A stretch of 64,000 bases of DNA from the NCBI RefSeq assembly GCF_001559595.1, contig NZ_LNTY01000051.1:16865-80864 (forward strand), in the 5' to 3' direction. The position numbers were made by a program, and so were the translations under genes. Source of the stretch: Enterovibrio coralii (lineage in GTDB: Bacteria > Pseudomonadota > Gammaproteobacteria > Enterobacterales > Vibrionaceae). Below are positions 47,411 through 56,760 of the stretch, one piece after another; within the stretch, counting starts at the first letter, position 1, and every line of letters begins with the position of its first letter. The notes beneath the pieces are model-generated. The model ran no database searches. It saw nothing but the letters and a program-made list of their open reading frames with translations, and was not told where the DNA came from.

Positions 47411-47990
47411 TTCGGCAATGCGCTCTAAGAATGGCGCGACTTTCCTTCGCGCCTGTTAGCGCAGGTTTCGTATTCAGATAGTTAAACAGTTGCTTGGCTG
47501 CGGCTTCTGGTGTTTGCTGCGTGGTATCGATTTCCACATCGTAGCGAAGGTGTTGATGAACGAGATTATACTCACTCTCTGCTAAGCCAATGGCTCTGTC
47601 ACCGCGTTCTTTCTCTCGCAAAGAGGCAACGACAAGGTGGCATTTAACACCCACCAGACACACTTCAAAACCTTCGAGCGAATCAAGCATGTCGAGCTTT
47701 TCACGATCAATACCCCACGCATTGTCCAAGACCAGATTGCATCCTGTTTTAGCAAGGCCTCTTGCGGCTTGGTGATAACCTTCAACAAGTGTTGGATAGT
47801 GATAGCCGTCTCTTGTGATAGCTTTGCCTTCCATCATCTTTTGCAGATCGCTGGTTGGGAGTGCATAAAGCACACTATCAATACTGAAGTTCAAATATTG
47901 AACCTTAAGCATTTCAATCAGTTCTTTTGCAAGACTAGTCTTTCCTGCGCTTCCTGTGCCATTGAGAACAATTATCTGCGGCAACATCAT
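47397..47990 (-). CDS. Chloramphenicol phosphotransferase-like P-loop kinase
   Basis: A 197-residue P-loop protein. Walker A is NGTGSAGKTSLA, followed by the substrate-side FSIDSVLYAL and VLDNAW. This is the CPT/AAA family; members phosphorylate small molecules such as chloramphenicol, but most have unknown substrates. There is no sign of a resistance cassette around it. The stop overlaps the end of the vibriolysin gene. Confidence 0.75.
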   Translation of the reverse strand: MMLPQIIVLNGTGSAGKTSLAKELIEMLKVQYLNFSIDSVLYALPTSDLQKMMEGKAITRDGYHYPTLVEGYHQAARGLAKTGCNLVLDNAWGIDREKLDMLDSLEGFEVCLVGVKCHLVVASLREKERGDRAIGLAESEYNLVHQHLRYDVEIDTTQQTPEAAAKQLFNYLNTKPALTGAKESRAILRAHCRTNVA

Positions 47991-48384
47991 GAACTCCCTA
48001 AAGATGAGGCTTTATGCAATTAAATTCTTATGAGGTTGTGTTGTACAGCCTTGTGCCAGTGATTTGGTGTGTTACTCACACATTTGTGTAAATACATTTT
48101 GCAGTTAGCCTCTCAAATATAAGAAACATCAACATTAAGATTTCATGACACCTGTTTGCCTAATTGTTTAGGGTTTTTAAAACAAAACGCTGGTTATGAA
48201 TCAATATTCAAATTAATCATATTGATAGGTAAAAATATGACGTTCTGAAAAAGATCACTTTGTTTAAATTTCTGTCTTTCAAAAAATAATTGCCCCTGAA
48301 ATGACACTTACATCCCTCCGGATTTGACCGTGATCGGACGTTGCCTCGAACGGGTAAATTTTTCACCGTTCAACCAAAGAGGTA
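47991..48384. other. Divergent intergenic region
   Basis: About 390 AT-rich bases upstream of the DUF4397 lipoprotein gene. I see no gene in it. Confidence 0.5.
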
Positions 48385-48390
48385 ATGGAA

Positions 48391-49746
48391 ATGAAGAAAT
48401 GGTATTCAACTGCACTGGTTATTTTGGGTTTAACGCTCGTCGGCTGTGGCGGGAGTGATAGCAATGGAAACAATCCTCACACCCAAGCGAAGTTAAGAGT
48501 GATCCATGCGGGTGCTGATGCGCCAAAAGTGAATGTGTCGGCCAGCGGTACCGAACTCGTCAGCGGCCTTGATTATGGCAGTAGCAGCGGCTTTGCGACT
48601 GTGAACGCTCAATCTTACGCTGTCGATGTTAATGCCGTCCTGCCAAACAATAAGACCACCACGGTGATTCAAGAAAATTATGCATTAGGGGCAGAGAAAA
48701 ACTATTCCGCGGTTGCTGTTGGCAGTGTCGCAGACAGCACGCTAGAAATTGTGGTGTTAGAAAACGCCGATGAACCGGTTGCAAGTGGATATGCCCGCGT
48801 TCAGGTCTTACATGGTACGCCTGCGGCACCCACTGTTGATGTGTATGTGACGGCACCCGGCGGTGCGCTCAGCTCTCCCACATTAACCCTAAGTTATCGT
48901 CAATTTAGCGACCAAATTTCGGTCCCTGCAGGTGACTATCAAATTCGGATTACGCCTACCGGTTCACAAACCGTCGTTTACGATAGCGGCACTGCGCCGT
49001 TAGCGTCTGGCTCTGACTCGCTCTTCGTGGCAATTCCCAATGTTTACGCGGGTAACAGTACCGTACCTGTTGCCTTGCTGGCTGCGTCAGGTTCAGGTGC
49101 AACGGTGATTCTTGACCAAGGAACGGGCGGTGATCTTCGCGTCGTTCATGCTGTGGCTGATGCGCCAGCGGTGAACGTCACGCTAAACAACTCAGCGACA
49201 CCTGCTGTCACTGGGCTTCAGTATTTGAATGAAACCGATTTTGTGACAGTACCTTCTGGCGAGCAAACGGTAACCGTTGCCGTGCAAAGTAACAACCAAC
49301 CCGTTATTCAAGACAAAGCAGTGAACATCGACAAGGGCGTTTTCTACAATGCTATCGCCTTGGGGTCTGTGGATGCGAGCGATGCCTTTGATGTCGAGCT
49401 GTTAGCGGTAGAAGAAGACAGACGTAAAGTGGCGACAGAAGCGAAGCTGTCTTTGGTGCATGGTTCAGTGTCAGCAGGAACCGTTGATGTGTATGTGACG
49501 CCAACCGCGGATATTTCTTCAGCCACGCCAGCCATTGCGGGGTTTGAGTACAAACAATCTGTGACAGGTGTAGCTATCGCACCGGGTGATGCAGTGGTAT
49601 CTGTGACCCCAGCAGGCTCAAAGACAGTGGCGATTGGTCCATTGAATGTCATGTTTGAAGGCGGCAAGCTCTACGGCGCCATTGCACAAGACGCCCAAAA
49701 CGGCGGTGCGCCATTAACGGTGAACGGTTTTGATGAACTGAACTAA
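48391..49746 (+). CDS. DUF4397 domain-containing lipoprotein
   Basis: A 451-residue protein. Lipobox LTLVGCG gives a lipidated Cys near residue 20. Four DUF4397 units follow, each beginning with a strand such as LRVIHAGADAPKVNV, VQVLHGTPAAPTVDVYV, LRVVHAVADAPAVNV and LSLVHGSVSAGTVDVYV (about 32, 136, 248 and 352). It is probably an outer-membrane-attached, beta-rich protein; function unknown. ATG 48391 has GAGG at eight bases; ATG 48385 is too close. Single gene with a terminator. Confidence 0.85.
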   Translation: MKKWYSTALVILGLTLVGCGGSDSNGNNPHTQAKLRVIHAGADAPKVNVSASGTELVSGLDYGSSSGFATVNAQSYAVDVNAVLPNNKTTTVIQENYALGAEKNYSAVAVGSVADSTLEIVVLENADEPVASGYARVQVLHGTPAAPTVDVYVTAPGGALSSPTLTLSYRQFSDQISVPAGDYQIRITPTGSQTVVYDSGTAPLASGSDSLFVAIPNVYAGNSTVPVALLAASGSGATVILDQGTGGDLRVVHAVADAPAVNVTLNNSATPAVTGLQYLNETDFVTVPSGEQTVTVAVQSNNQPVIQDKAVNIDKGVFYNAIALGSVDASDAFDVELLAVEEDRRKVATEAKLSLVHGSVSAGTVDVYVTPTADISSATPAIAGFEYKQSVTGVAIAPGDAVVSVTPAGSKTVAIGPLNVMFEGGKLYGAIAQDAQNGGAPLTVNGFDELN

Positions 49747-49790
49747 GCGTTGGTTCATTCAAAATAAAAACAAAATGGTAAGGTGAAAAC

Positions 49791-49822
49791 AAAAAGCCCC
49801 GCTCAAAAGAGCAGGGCTTTTT
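49791..49822. terminator. Bidirectional intrinsic terminator
   Basis: AAAAAGCCCCGCTC / GAGCAGGGCTTTTT around AAAA, with one mismatch. It ends the DUF4397 and codA units. Confidence 0.9.
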
Positions 49823-49841
49823 ACATCGAAAGAAGTCTGAA

Positions 49842-51122
49842 TTAACGCTTGAACGTTACGTTTTCAGTAGCTTCCAAGTGCAGTGATGTTTGCGCTGGTT
49901 TCGTTTCAGCAATCACTTTACCGTTACGAATTGAGTAGCGAACAGGCACTTGGCGACGCAGTGCATCAAAGTCATTTTCAGCAGGCAGGATAAGCAGGTT
50001 ACCCGGTTTGCCAACTTCTACACCGTAGTTGTCTTGAATGTTCAAGGTACGCGCGGATTTATGGCTGATCAGATCCAGAGACGAGTTCAACTGGTCGTAA
50101 CCCATGATTTGGCAAACATGCAGACCCATGTGCAGCACTTGCAGCATGTTTGCAGTGCCTAGCGGATACCAAGGATCGAACACATCGTCATGGCCGAAAC
50201 AAACGTTGATGTTTGATGCCAGCATCTCTTTCACGCGCGTGATACCGCGGCGCTTCGGATAATCATCAAAACGGCCTTGCAGGTGAATGTTCACCAGCGG
50301 GTTAGCAACAAAGCTGATACCTGACATACGCAGCAGACGGAACAAACGAGACGCGTAAGCACCGTTGTACGAGTGCATTGCCGTCGTGTGGCTCGCCGTG
50401 ACCTTGTGACCCATCTCGTACTTGTGCGCCAGTGCAGCTACTGTTTCAACAAAACGTGATTGTTCGTCATCGATTTCGTCACAGTGAACGTCGATAAGAC
50501 GGTCGTATTTGCGCGCCAGTTCGAATGCATAGTGCAGAGACTCTACGCCGTATTCGCGAGTGAATTCGAAGTGAGGAATAGCACCGACAACGTCTGCACC
50601 CAGCTTCACTGCCTCTTCAAGCAATTCTTTGCCGTTAGGGTAGGAGAGAATGCCCTCTTGCGGGAACGCTACGATTTGAATATCGACCCACTTTTTCATC
50701 TCTTCTTTCACTTCCAGCATGGCTTTCAGTGCAATCAGCGTTGGGTCAGAAACGTCAACGTGGGTACGAACGTGTTGAACACCGTTCGCGATTTGCCATT
50801 TCAGTGTTTGTTTCGCACGCTTTTTCACGTCTTCTACAGACAGCATGGCTTTGCGCTCTGCCCAGCGCTCAATGCCTTCGAACAAGGTGCCTGAAATGTT
50901 CCAGTTTGGTTCGCCCGCCGTTTGCGTGGTGTCCAAATGGATGTGAGGTTCACAGAAAGGTGGCAATGCCATACCACCTTCTGCGTCAATGATTGGTGCG
51001 TCTGTTTTCAACTCTGCGTTGTTGTCTTCGATTGCTTTGATAACGCCGTTCTCAATCAAAATCTGAGAAGGGGTAGTTTCACCACGAATGACAACGTTTT
51101 TAATGAGCATGGTTGCTGACAT
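49842..51122 (-). CDS. codA: Cytosine deaminase
   Basis: A 426-residue amidohydrolase. [12 protein letters not shown] gives two metal-binding His residues; later [24 protein letters not shown] and [12 protein letters not shown] complete the metal site. It deaminates cytosine to uracil for pyrimidine salvage. It follows codB after 13 bases in the codBA operon. Confidence 0.97.
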   Translation of the reverse strand: MSATMLIKNVVIRGETTPSQILIENGVIKAIEDNNAELKTDAPIIDAEGGMALPPFCEPHIHLDTTQTAGEPNWNISGTLFEGIERWAERKAMLSVEDVKKRAKQTLKWQIANGVQHVRTHVDVSDPTLIALKAMLEVKEEMKKWVDIQIVAFPQEGILSYPNGKELLEEAVKLGADVVGAIPHFEFTREYGVESLHYAFELARKYDRLIDVHCDEIDDEQSRFVETVAALAHKYEMGHKVTASHTTAMHSYNGAYASRLFRLLRMSGISFVANPLVNIHLQGRFDDYPKRRGITRVKEMLASNINVCFGHDDVFDPWYPLGTANMLQVLHMGLHVCQIMGYDQLNSSLDLISHKSARTLNIQDNYGVEVGKPGNLLILPAENDFDALRRQVPVRYSIRNGKVIAETKPAQTSLHLEATENVTFKR

Positions 51123-51135
51123 TAAGGTATTCCTC

Positions 51136-52374
51136 TTAGGCGCGAGCCGATTCAGTGTTCTTATTTGTGTTTAACTTGTCCAAAACCAGGTAGCTGATAG
51201 CACCACCCAGAACCGCATTGACAGGCACGATACCTGGCAGGAAGTGACCAGCAGCCACACCTACCGCGACACCAGCGATGGCTGCCCAGTTTACGGTTTT
51301 AAAGTTAGCGTTCGCGAAGTCTTTGTAACGCTCACGATGCTTAATAAAGTCGGCAATGATGATACCACCGATTGGCGGGATAGCAGCAGACAGGAACGTC
51401 AACCAGCCAACAAAGTTATTGTATAGCCACAGCGCACACAGCGTACCGATAACACCGTTAATCACAGATAGGTATTTGCTTGGCAATCCAGTGATGTTGG
51501 AGAAGCCCAAGCCAGATGCATACAGCGCGTTATCGTTGGTGGTCCAAATGTTCAGACCCAGTACGAGGATGGCTGGAATTAGAAGGCCCTGCGCCATCAT
51601 GACATCCGAAATGTCAGAGAGGCCAGTTGCCGCCGCGCCCGCTGCACCGAAGATAAACATTAGGCTGTTACCGATGAAGAAGGCAACCATGGTCACGATA
51701 ACTGCGCCACGTGCACTTTTGCCGAATCGAACAAAGTCAGCAGTCAGTGTACCGGCAGAGATGAATGAGCCAACGACCAGCACAAGTGCGGTGGAGAAGT
51801 TCATTGGGCTTTCAGGAGAAATCAACTGGAGTTGTTCGATGCCACCAACGCTGTTGATAGCTTCAATCACTGAGTAACCACCAAGAAGGGCAATAGCAGG
51901 AACAGCGATAGCAGAGAGAATCATGAGGGCGGCAATGCCGAAGTAAACAGTGGCTGTCATTGCAAGGCCTGCGACAGCGATAAGAATGTTAGTGTCGATG
52001 CCAGTGGCTTTATGAACAGGGAAGGCAAACATTGCGACGCCAACACCAAACCAACCAACTTGTGTACCGCCGAGAAGAAGAGAAGGAAGCCAAGAGCCTT
52101 TGGTACCGAAAGAGAAACGCGCTAGAAGGTGAGTAGAAAGACCAGAGGAGGCGCCAATATAACCGAGAACAGAAGTGTAAATGCCGAGGAGAAGATTACC
52201 AATAAGAACAGCGAGGAAGAAGTCATCAAATGAAAGGCCGGTGCCGAGTGTTCCTCCTGTCCACATACTTGCTGAAAAGAAGGTCAATCCCAGCATCACC
52301 ATGGTGAGAGAGAGAACGCCTTTACGCGCTGATTGAGGAACCGGTCCCAAGCTGTAGTTATTATCCGCTGCCAT
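51136..52374 (-). CDS. codB: Cytosine permease
   Basis: A 412-residue NCS1 transporter with 12 membrane segments. [14 protein letters not shown] at the N-terminus, [19 protein letters not shown] and [11 protein letters not shown] near the end are CodB-like. It takes up cytosine with a proton. First gene of codBA; a PurR-like operator lies upstream. Confidence 0.96.
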   Translation of the reverse strand: MAADNNYSLGPVPQSARKGVLSLTMVMLGLTFFSASMWTGGTLGTGLSFDDFFLAVLIGNLLLGIYTSVLGYIGASSGLSTHLLARFSFGTKGSWLPSLLLGGTQVGWFGVGVAMFAFPVHKATGIDTNILIAVAGLAMTATVYFGIAALMILSAIAVPAIALLGGYSVIEAINSVGGIEQLQLISPESPMNFSTALVLVVGSFISAGTLTADFVRFGKSARGAVIVTMVAFFIGNSLMFIFGAAGAAATGLSDISDVMMAQGLLIPAILVLGLNIWTTNDNALYASGLGFSNITGLPSKYLSVINGVIGTLCALWLYNNFVGWLTFLSAAIPPIGGIIIADFIKHRERYKDFANANFKTVNWAAIAGVAVGVAAGHFLPGIVPVNAVLGGAISYLVLDKLNTNKNTESARA

Positions 52375-52402
52375 TTTACACCCTTAAAACAAAGACTGAT
52401 CC

Positions 52403-52420
52403 ACTTACGCAAACGTAAGT
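52403..52420 (-). promoter_or_regulatory. PurR-like operator upstream of codBA
   Basis: ACTTACG-CAAA-CGTAAGT, an 18-base palindrome containing ACGCAAACG of the PurR consensus, 29 bases before codB. E. coli codBA is controlled by PurR. Confidence 0.6.
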
Positions 52421-52672
52421 GCTAGGTAAACGGCGCGGTATTCTAAAGGGTAAAAGTGTGAAGTCAATTGCAAAATGGTGTGTATGGTGGCTTTTAGCTT
52501 GTGTTTGGTTTTAATTGTTTGAATTTATTGATTTTAAATTTTCACTTTCACATAGGTTTTTTGTGCTTATTGAGGTGTGTAATCGGTTACTGCGGCTGGT
52601 TTCATCATAAATTTAACGTGCGTTTGATAACTTTTGTTTCAGAGTGGCAAAACCAAACAATTTCTCTATTTA

Positions 52673-52694
52673 AAAAAGGACAAATGTCCTTTTT
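52673..52694. terminator. Orphan terminator-like hairpin
   Basis: AAAAAGGACA / TGTCCTTTTT around AA, a ten-base perfect stem, in a 420-base gap with no gene on either side that it would end. Confidence 0.5.
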
Positions 52695-52722
52695 GAATGA
52701 GAACCGCGATAGTTGAGAGCGG

Positions 52723-52765
52723 TAACTGCCATTTCCCTAGGTGATTACTTGTGAAAATGGCAGTT
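52723..52765. repeat. Inverted repeat in the codB-DUF4136 gap
   Basis: TAACTGCCATTTC and GAAAATGGCAGTTA pair over about 12 bases with one bulge and a 16-base loop. It may terminate the minus-strand DUF4136 gene. Confidence 0.5.
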
Positions 52766-52796
52766 ATAGGGATTTTGTTTATCGAGTTGCTGGTTT

Positions 52797-53336
52797 TTAG
52801 ATGTTAACCGATGGCTTTCCTACGGATTCAGGTAAGGTTTTTAGCATCTCGTCGACTTGTTCCACGATCAACTCTTGCTTTTTCTTGCTCGACATATTTT
52901 CAGTGAGCTTTTGGCGAGACATTGCTTTCCAAATGACAGTATTTGTTTTTGGGTCAATCATTTCTATAACAAGCTGACCGTAATCTCGCTCATCAATTCT
53001 GACGGGCGTGTCATAGCCGAAGCCAAAGTTTCGATAGCCGTACCCAAAACTAAATGACGGTCCGTAGGCAATTTGCTCCGTTTTTGTCGCAATATAGTAC
53101 CTAATGGTCACATTTGGGTTGCTTGCAACTTCCGTTAGATCTCTCGCGTCAAGCGACTGAATTAGCGCGGTTTTAACGCGTTCATCGTCAAGAGAGATAG
53201 GTTTTGATGAAGGTGGAAGGGAAACGTCGTACGTTTCAATTTGTGAAAACGGATATTGTTGATTCAGATCCGTGTAAACATTGTTGGCACATCCCGCCAA
53301 GAGAATCGAAAACAGAAAAGGGATAAAAGTACGCAT
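52797..53336 (-). CDS. DUF4136 domain-containing lipoprotein
   Basis: A 179-residue lipoprotein. Lipobox LLAGCANN places the Cys at about 16. The DUF4136 pattern is clear: VKTALIQSLDARDLTEV, SNPNVTIRYYIATKT, and a C-terminal KLTENMSSKKKQELIVEQVD. There is a run of FGYGYRNFGFGY. Outer-membrane-attached, function unknown. Confidence 0.9.
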   Translation of the reverse strand: MRTFIPFLFSILLAGCANNVYTDLNQQYPFSQIETYDVSLPPSSKPISLDDERVKTALIQSLDARDLTEVASNPNVTIRYYIATKTEQIAYGPSFSFGYGYRNFGFGYDTPVRIDERDYGQLVIEMIDPKTNTVIWKAMSRQKLTENMSSKKKQELIVEQVDEMLKTLPESVGKPSVNI

Positions 53337-53454
53337 GGTGCCTGCCTTGTTGCGGACGCACTAAGGGCGTCACGAGAAAGTAACTATAACGTAGACCGCA
53401 ATGAGTAGAGAAAAGTTGCCTTGAAGTGGCGATTTTCACCGCCACTGTGTGTCA

Positions 53455-53646
53455 TCAGTAATATTGGTCGCAATCCTGATGAAGTTGAGGTTGGTAGTGA
53501 ATTTCGTGACAGGGGATTGTCGATGGGTTGTCAGCAGAAAGGGATTCTACAACGACGGTTTCGTTTTCCACGTTTATCGCGGTGACGCGTCCAACACCAG
53601 ATTTGTGTTCGACTAACATGCCTACTTCAAACTGTTTGATATCCAT
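53455..53646 (-). CDS. Small SH3-like hypothetical protein (63 aa)
   Basis: Short protein beginning MDIKQFEVGMLVEHKSGVGR, likely one small beta barrel of the CarD/SH3 kind. Strong ribosome-binding site (GAGGTGAAACT before ATG). Function unknown. It lies between the TPR-like gene and the DUF4136 lipoprotein. Confidence 0.7.
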   Translation of the reverse strand: MDIKQFEVGMLVEHKSGVGRVTAINVENETVVVESLSADNPSTIPCHEIHYQPQLHQDCDQYY

Positions 53647-53752
53647 AGTTTCACCTCTCGTTATTCCAGCGGCAGCAAGCGAAAGTGACCAGATATAGCG
53701 AGAGGTGAATATGGTTTTTCGGGTGATATGGATCAGTCAGCCCTGTATATTT

Positions 53753-54412
53753 TTACTTCCCAACGAGCTCCATGGCCTCAACCGTAAGCGGGTGAGTTGG
53801 CGCAAGGCGATACATTTCTACCGCCCATTCCACGGCTTGTTGGTTTTTTCCTAGCACCAACGCAGCTTTAACGGCACCACTGTGTATCCAGGCTCTGGGC
53901 TCAAACGGGTAATAGCGAAATCCTTCCGAATTTAAAATCTCGACAAGCATTTCGTACCCTTTTTCTTCTTGGTGAAGAAACGTGGGCATATTAACGAAGG
54001 TGATGGCAGCAAGCGACTGTATGTATATTCCTTCGTTGAGTCCAGAATACGGCTTTGTATATGCATTTTTGTCTAGAAGCCGTAGTGCTTTGTTCAGGTT
54101 GTTTAGCCCTTCTTTCATATATTTTGGTCGGTTCCAAGGAACCCACGCGTCTCGGGCTTTTATTGCCAAGGTGCTGCCGTAATACGCCGTAAGCAATGGA
54201 TCTTGCGGATACTGAAGCAGCAAATTTTCTACCGCCTTCAACACTTGGTCATTTGACTGTTTGTCTCCGGAGGCAGCCTCAACGAAACTGTCTTGCAACG
54301 TTTTCCCGACAGGGCTGGCATGTGCGTGCTTGAGGTCAAAAGACATCGCAGACACCACAATCAGGGATAAAATCCCTATGATGGTGTAGATGGCTTTATC
54401 AGCAACGTACAT
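53753..54412 (-). CDS. Exported TPR-like protein
   Basis: A 219-residue protein with an N-terminal hydrophobic segment (AIYTIIGILSLIVVSAMSF) and a helical-repeat body. Pieces such as LLTAYYGSTLAIKARDAWVP and AAITFVNMPTFLHQEEKGYE look like TPR-type helices. No named family. Possibly in one unit with the LytS/LytR pair, 169 bases after the regulator. Confidence 0.65.
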   Translation of the reverse strand: MYVADKAIYTIIGILSLIVVSAMSFDLKHAHASPVGKTLQDSFVEAASGDKQSNDQVLKAVENLLLQYPQDPLLTAYYGSTLAIKARDAWVPWNRPKYMKEGLNNLNKALRLLDKNAYTKPYSGLNEGIYIQSLAAITFVNMPTFLHQEEKGYEMLVEILNSEGFRYYPFEPRAWIHSGAVKAALVLGKNQQAVEWAVEMYRLAPTHPLTVEAMELVGK

Positions 54413-54581
54413 GGTGACTCTCCGGGGTAACGATTTCGCTTCAACGATTTCGAATGCTACTTTATTTCTGTTGCAGTTTTTGTACAGTGCGATGAGACAA
54501 ATTGCTTAATAGCGCGATAAATGGGATAAATCGCAGACTGAATATTTAGACAATTCTATCAATAGAACACAGGGCACTTGG

Positions 54582-55331
54582 TCACATTTGTTTGAACAGC
54601 GATTGGGCGCTTCGACTGACAGGCAATCGTGCGCGTCCCATTGTGGTTTCAACGAACATTTTGCCGAGCTCGTCCTTTGATACACGCGAAATCGCTGAGA
54701 TCCTTACTATGACAGAACGATGTATCTGCCAAAAAGTGTTGCCACAAAGCTGCCTACAAAGCAGTCTAAGCGGTGTTCGGATGATGTATTCAGCGTCTTT
54801 GGTAACAACGGTAACGTACTTGTCCTCTGCCTTGAACAACATGACTTCATCGACGTGGATGATATGAATATCTTCACCCTTGGCGACTTTTATCCACGTC
54901 AGCGGTTCGAGATGTTGCGTTTGGTTTTGTCGAATGAGAGTGATGAGGTCCTCATTGGGCATGCTTCTGTGCTGAGCATTCTCAAGGCGTCGGATGGTTT
55001 TCAGCAGGCGTGATTCATCAATAGGTTTGACGAGATAATCGATCGCCCCCTCCTCGAACGCTTCAATCGCATGGTCATCGTATGCGGTGACAAACACGAT
55101 GTTTGTCTGTAAATCCAACTTGTTTAGCTCAGATGCAACCTGCAACCCGTCAAGACCGGGCATACGAATATCTAAAAACACCACATCAGGCTGTAACGAC
55201 GTGACTTGTTCCAACGCTTGCGCGCCGTCACCAACACTGGCGACAATTTGCAAATCGGGTGAAATATCTTCCAGTAACTTTCCTAAATGATGACGAAGCA
55301 AAGGTTCATCATCGGCAATGATTATGCGCAT
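54582..55331 (-). CDS. LytTR family response regulator
   Basis: A 249-residue regulator with a receiver (phospho-acceptor Asp in VVFLDIRMPGLDG, Lys in YLVKPIDE) and a LytTR DNA-binding domain from about 140 (EVMLFKAEDKYVTVVT, IHRSVIVRISAI). The partner kinase overlaps by ten bases upstream. Targets unknown; it probably controls the genes next to it. Confidence 0.93.
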   Translation of the reverse strand: MRIIIADDEPLLRHHLGKLLEDISPDLQIVASVGDGAQALEQVTSLQPDVVFLDIRMPGLDGLQVASELNKLDLQTNIVFVTAYDDHAIEAFEEGAIDYLVKPIDESRLLKTIRRLENAQHRSMPNEDLITLIRQNQTQHLEPLTWIKVAKGEDIHIIHVDEVMLFKAEDKYVTVVTKDAEYIIRTPLRLLCRQLCGNTFWQIHRSVIVRISAISRVSKDELGKMFVETTMGRARLPVSRSAQSLFKQM

Positions 55332-56338
55332 GGTATGACCATCCTTGTTATAAAGCCGCCGCCTTCTTGCATGATGAGTTCAAGCTTTCCATTACCATCA
55401 AACAGTGCGTTCAAGCGTTCGCGCACGTTTTTCATACTGAGTCCGTTTCCTTTAGAGGCTTCGTTAAAACCAATGCCGTTGTCACTGACTTCAATAAACA
55501 GCTGATTGTCGACAATCGAAAACTTGATTTGAATGTGCCCACCTTTTACCGACGGCTCAATGCCATGAACGACAGCGTTCTCTACCGCAGGTTGAATCAA
55601 GAAAGGCGGTATAAAGGCTTGGGGTGACACATTGTCATCCAGCACGATGCTGTATTCCATGCGCTCCGACAAACGGATTTGCTGAATCGCCAGATAGCTG
55701 TCGAGAAGCTTAATTTCTTCGGACAAGGTGATTTTGTCTTTACGCTGTTGCTTCAAGCTGGCGCGGAGCAAATCCGTGATTTTAACCAACAGCTTCTTGG
55801 CTTTGTCTTTGTCGGTATCAATCAGGATTTGTATGTTGGCGAGAGTGTTGAAAAGGAAATGCGGTTCCATCTGTCCTTGCAGGTTTCGAAGCTGGCTATT
55901 GATCAGTGCCTTTTCCTGCTCGGTTTGACGCAGTTGAATGTCTTTCAATTCTGATTCGGCTCTTAGTGCTCTTTCGCGGTTAAAAATCATATAGGCAACG
56001 AAAAACGCAATAGCCGTCGTTGCGATGATGAATGGCGTAACCAGCTCTAATCGCCAAATCCCACGTTTAAAGTAAATCCAAACCAGCATATTGAGGGTGC
56101 CAAATATCACACCAAGAAGGGTGCCAAGAAAAATAACTTTCTGTAAGGGCCATTCGGGGAAGTGGTTTTTTAACGTGATATTGAAGAAAAGAAAAATGGC
56201 ACCGTAACCGAGTGAAATGAGTAGGTGGAATAGGTAGCCACCGCCGAGAAGCGTTTCTGTTACGTAAGCGATAATGAAACCAACCACGATAACGATGGAT
56301 ACGTGGACGGGTTCGAGATATCGGTAAGCTTTAATCAT
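55322..56338 (-). CDS. LytS-type sensor histidine kinase
   Basis: A 338-residue kinase. Four membrane segments at the N-terminus (up to about residue 120) are followed by a coiled coil and the His-kinase domain: QMEPHFLFNTLANIQILID holds the phospho-His, PPFLIQPAVENAVVHG the N box and VSDNGIGF the G box. It passes phosphate to the LytTR regulator. No GAF or PAS sensor domain. Confidence 0.92.
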   Translation of the reverse strand: MIKAYRYLEPVHVSIVIVVGFIIAYVTETLLGGGYLFHLLISLGYGAIFLFFNITLKNHFPEWPLQKVIFLGTLLGVIFGTLNMLVWIYFKRGIWRLELVTPFIIATTAIAFFVAYMIFNRERALRAESELKDIQLRQTEQEKALINSQLRNLQGQMEPHFLFNTLANIQILIDTDKDKAKKLLVKITDLLRASLKQQRKDKITLSEEIKLLDSYLAIQQIRLSERMEYSIVLDDNVSPQAFIPPFLIQPAVENAVVHGIEPSVKGGHIQIKFSIVDNQLFIEVSDNGIGFNEASKGNGLSMKNVRERLNALFDGNGKLELIMQEGGGFITRMVIPCA

Positions 56339-56738
56339 TGTTATTTTACCTACACGTCATTTTAGCCAGCATAATTATATGATTTTATTGTGGTTATACA
56401 TTATGAATGGCTGTGATTAGGGTCGAGAAATTGCGCTGAAAAACAACTGGGAAATGAAAGAAGTAGGGTATTCCTTAGCACCTTGTCACGCCTTGGCTAT
56501 TTCTTTATCACAGTCGAAAGATAAAAAAATGGCGCATCAAAAAACTTGTGCGCCTTTCGATAAGGTATTTCGGATGCACAGTAGCTTTTCCAAGCGCTCA
56601 ACGCACAAATTCGGAAAAACAACCAACGAGACGAACAATAACAAAGTAAGTCGTCAATTGTTGAGCGTTGAGATAAACGTCAATATTTAGAGATGAAAGG
56701 TTTATTTGCAGAATAAATGGGGATATGCCGGTATGGCA
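56339..56738. other. Intergenic region
   Basis: About 400 bases without a gene. There is a GGCGCA/TGCGCC hairpin near 56531-56556 and a CGCTCAAC/GTTGAGCG pair about 60 bases apart. Confidence 0.5.
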
Positions 56739-56760
56739 TGCGGGCAGCTATCTGCCCGCA
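56739..56760 (-). terminator. Stem-loop over the stop codon
   Basis: TGCGGGCAG / CTGCCCGCA around CTAT. The loop includes the stop codon of the minus-strand GGDEF-like gene. No T-run. Confidence 0.5.

Noticed and set aside
52501..52716. 71-codon frame in the codB gap
   Set aside because: Hydrophobic low-complexity translation and a terminator hairpin inside it.
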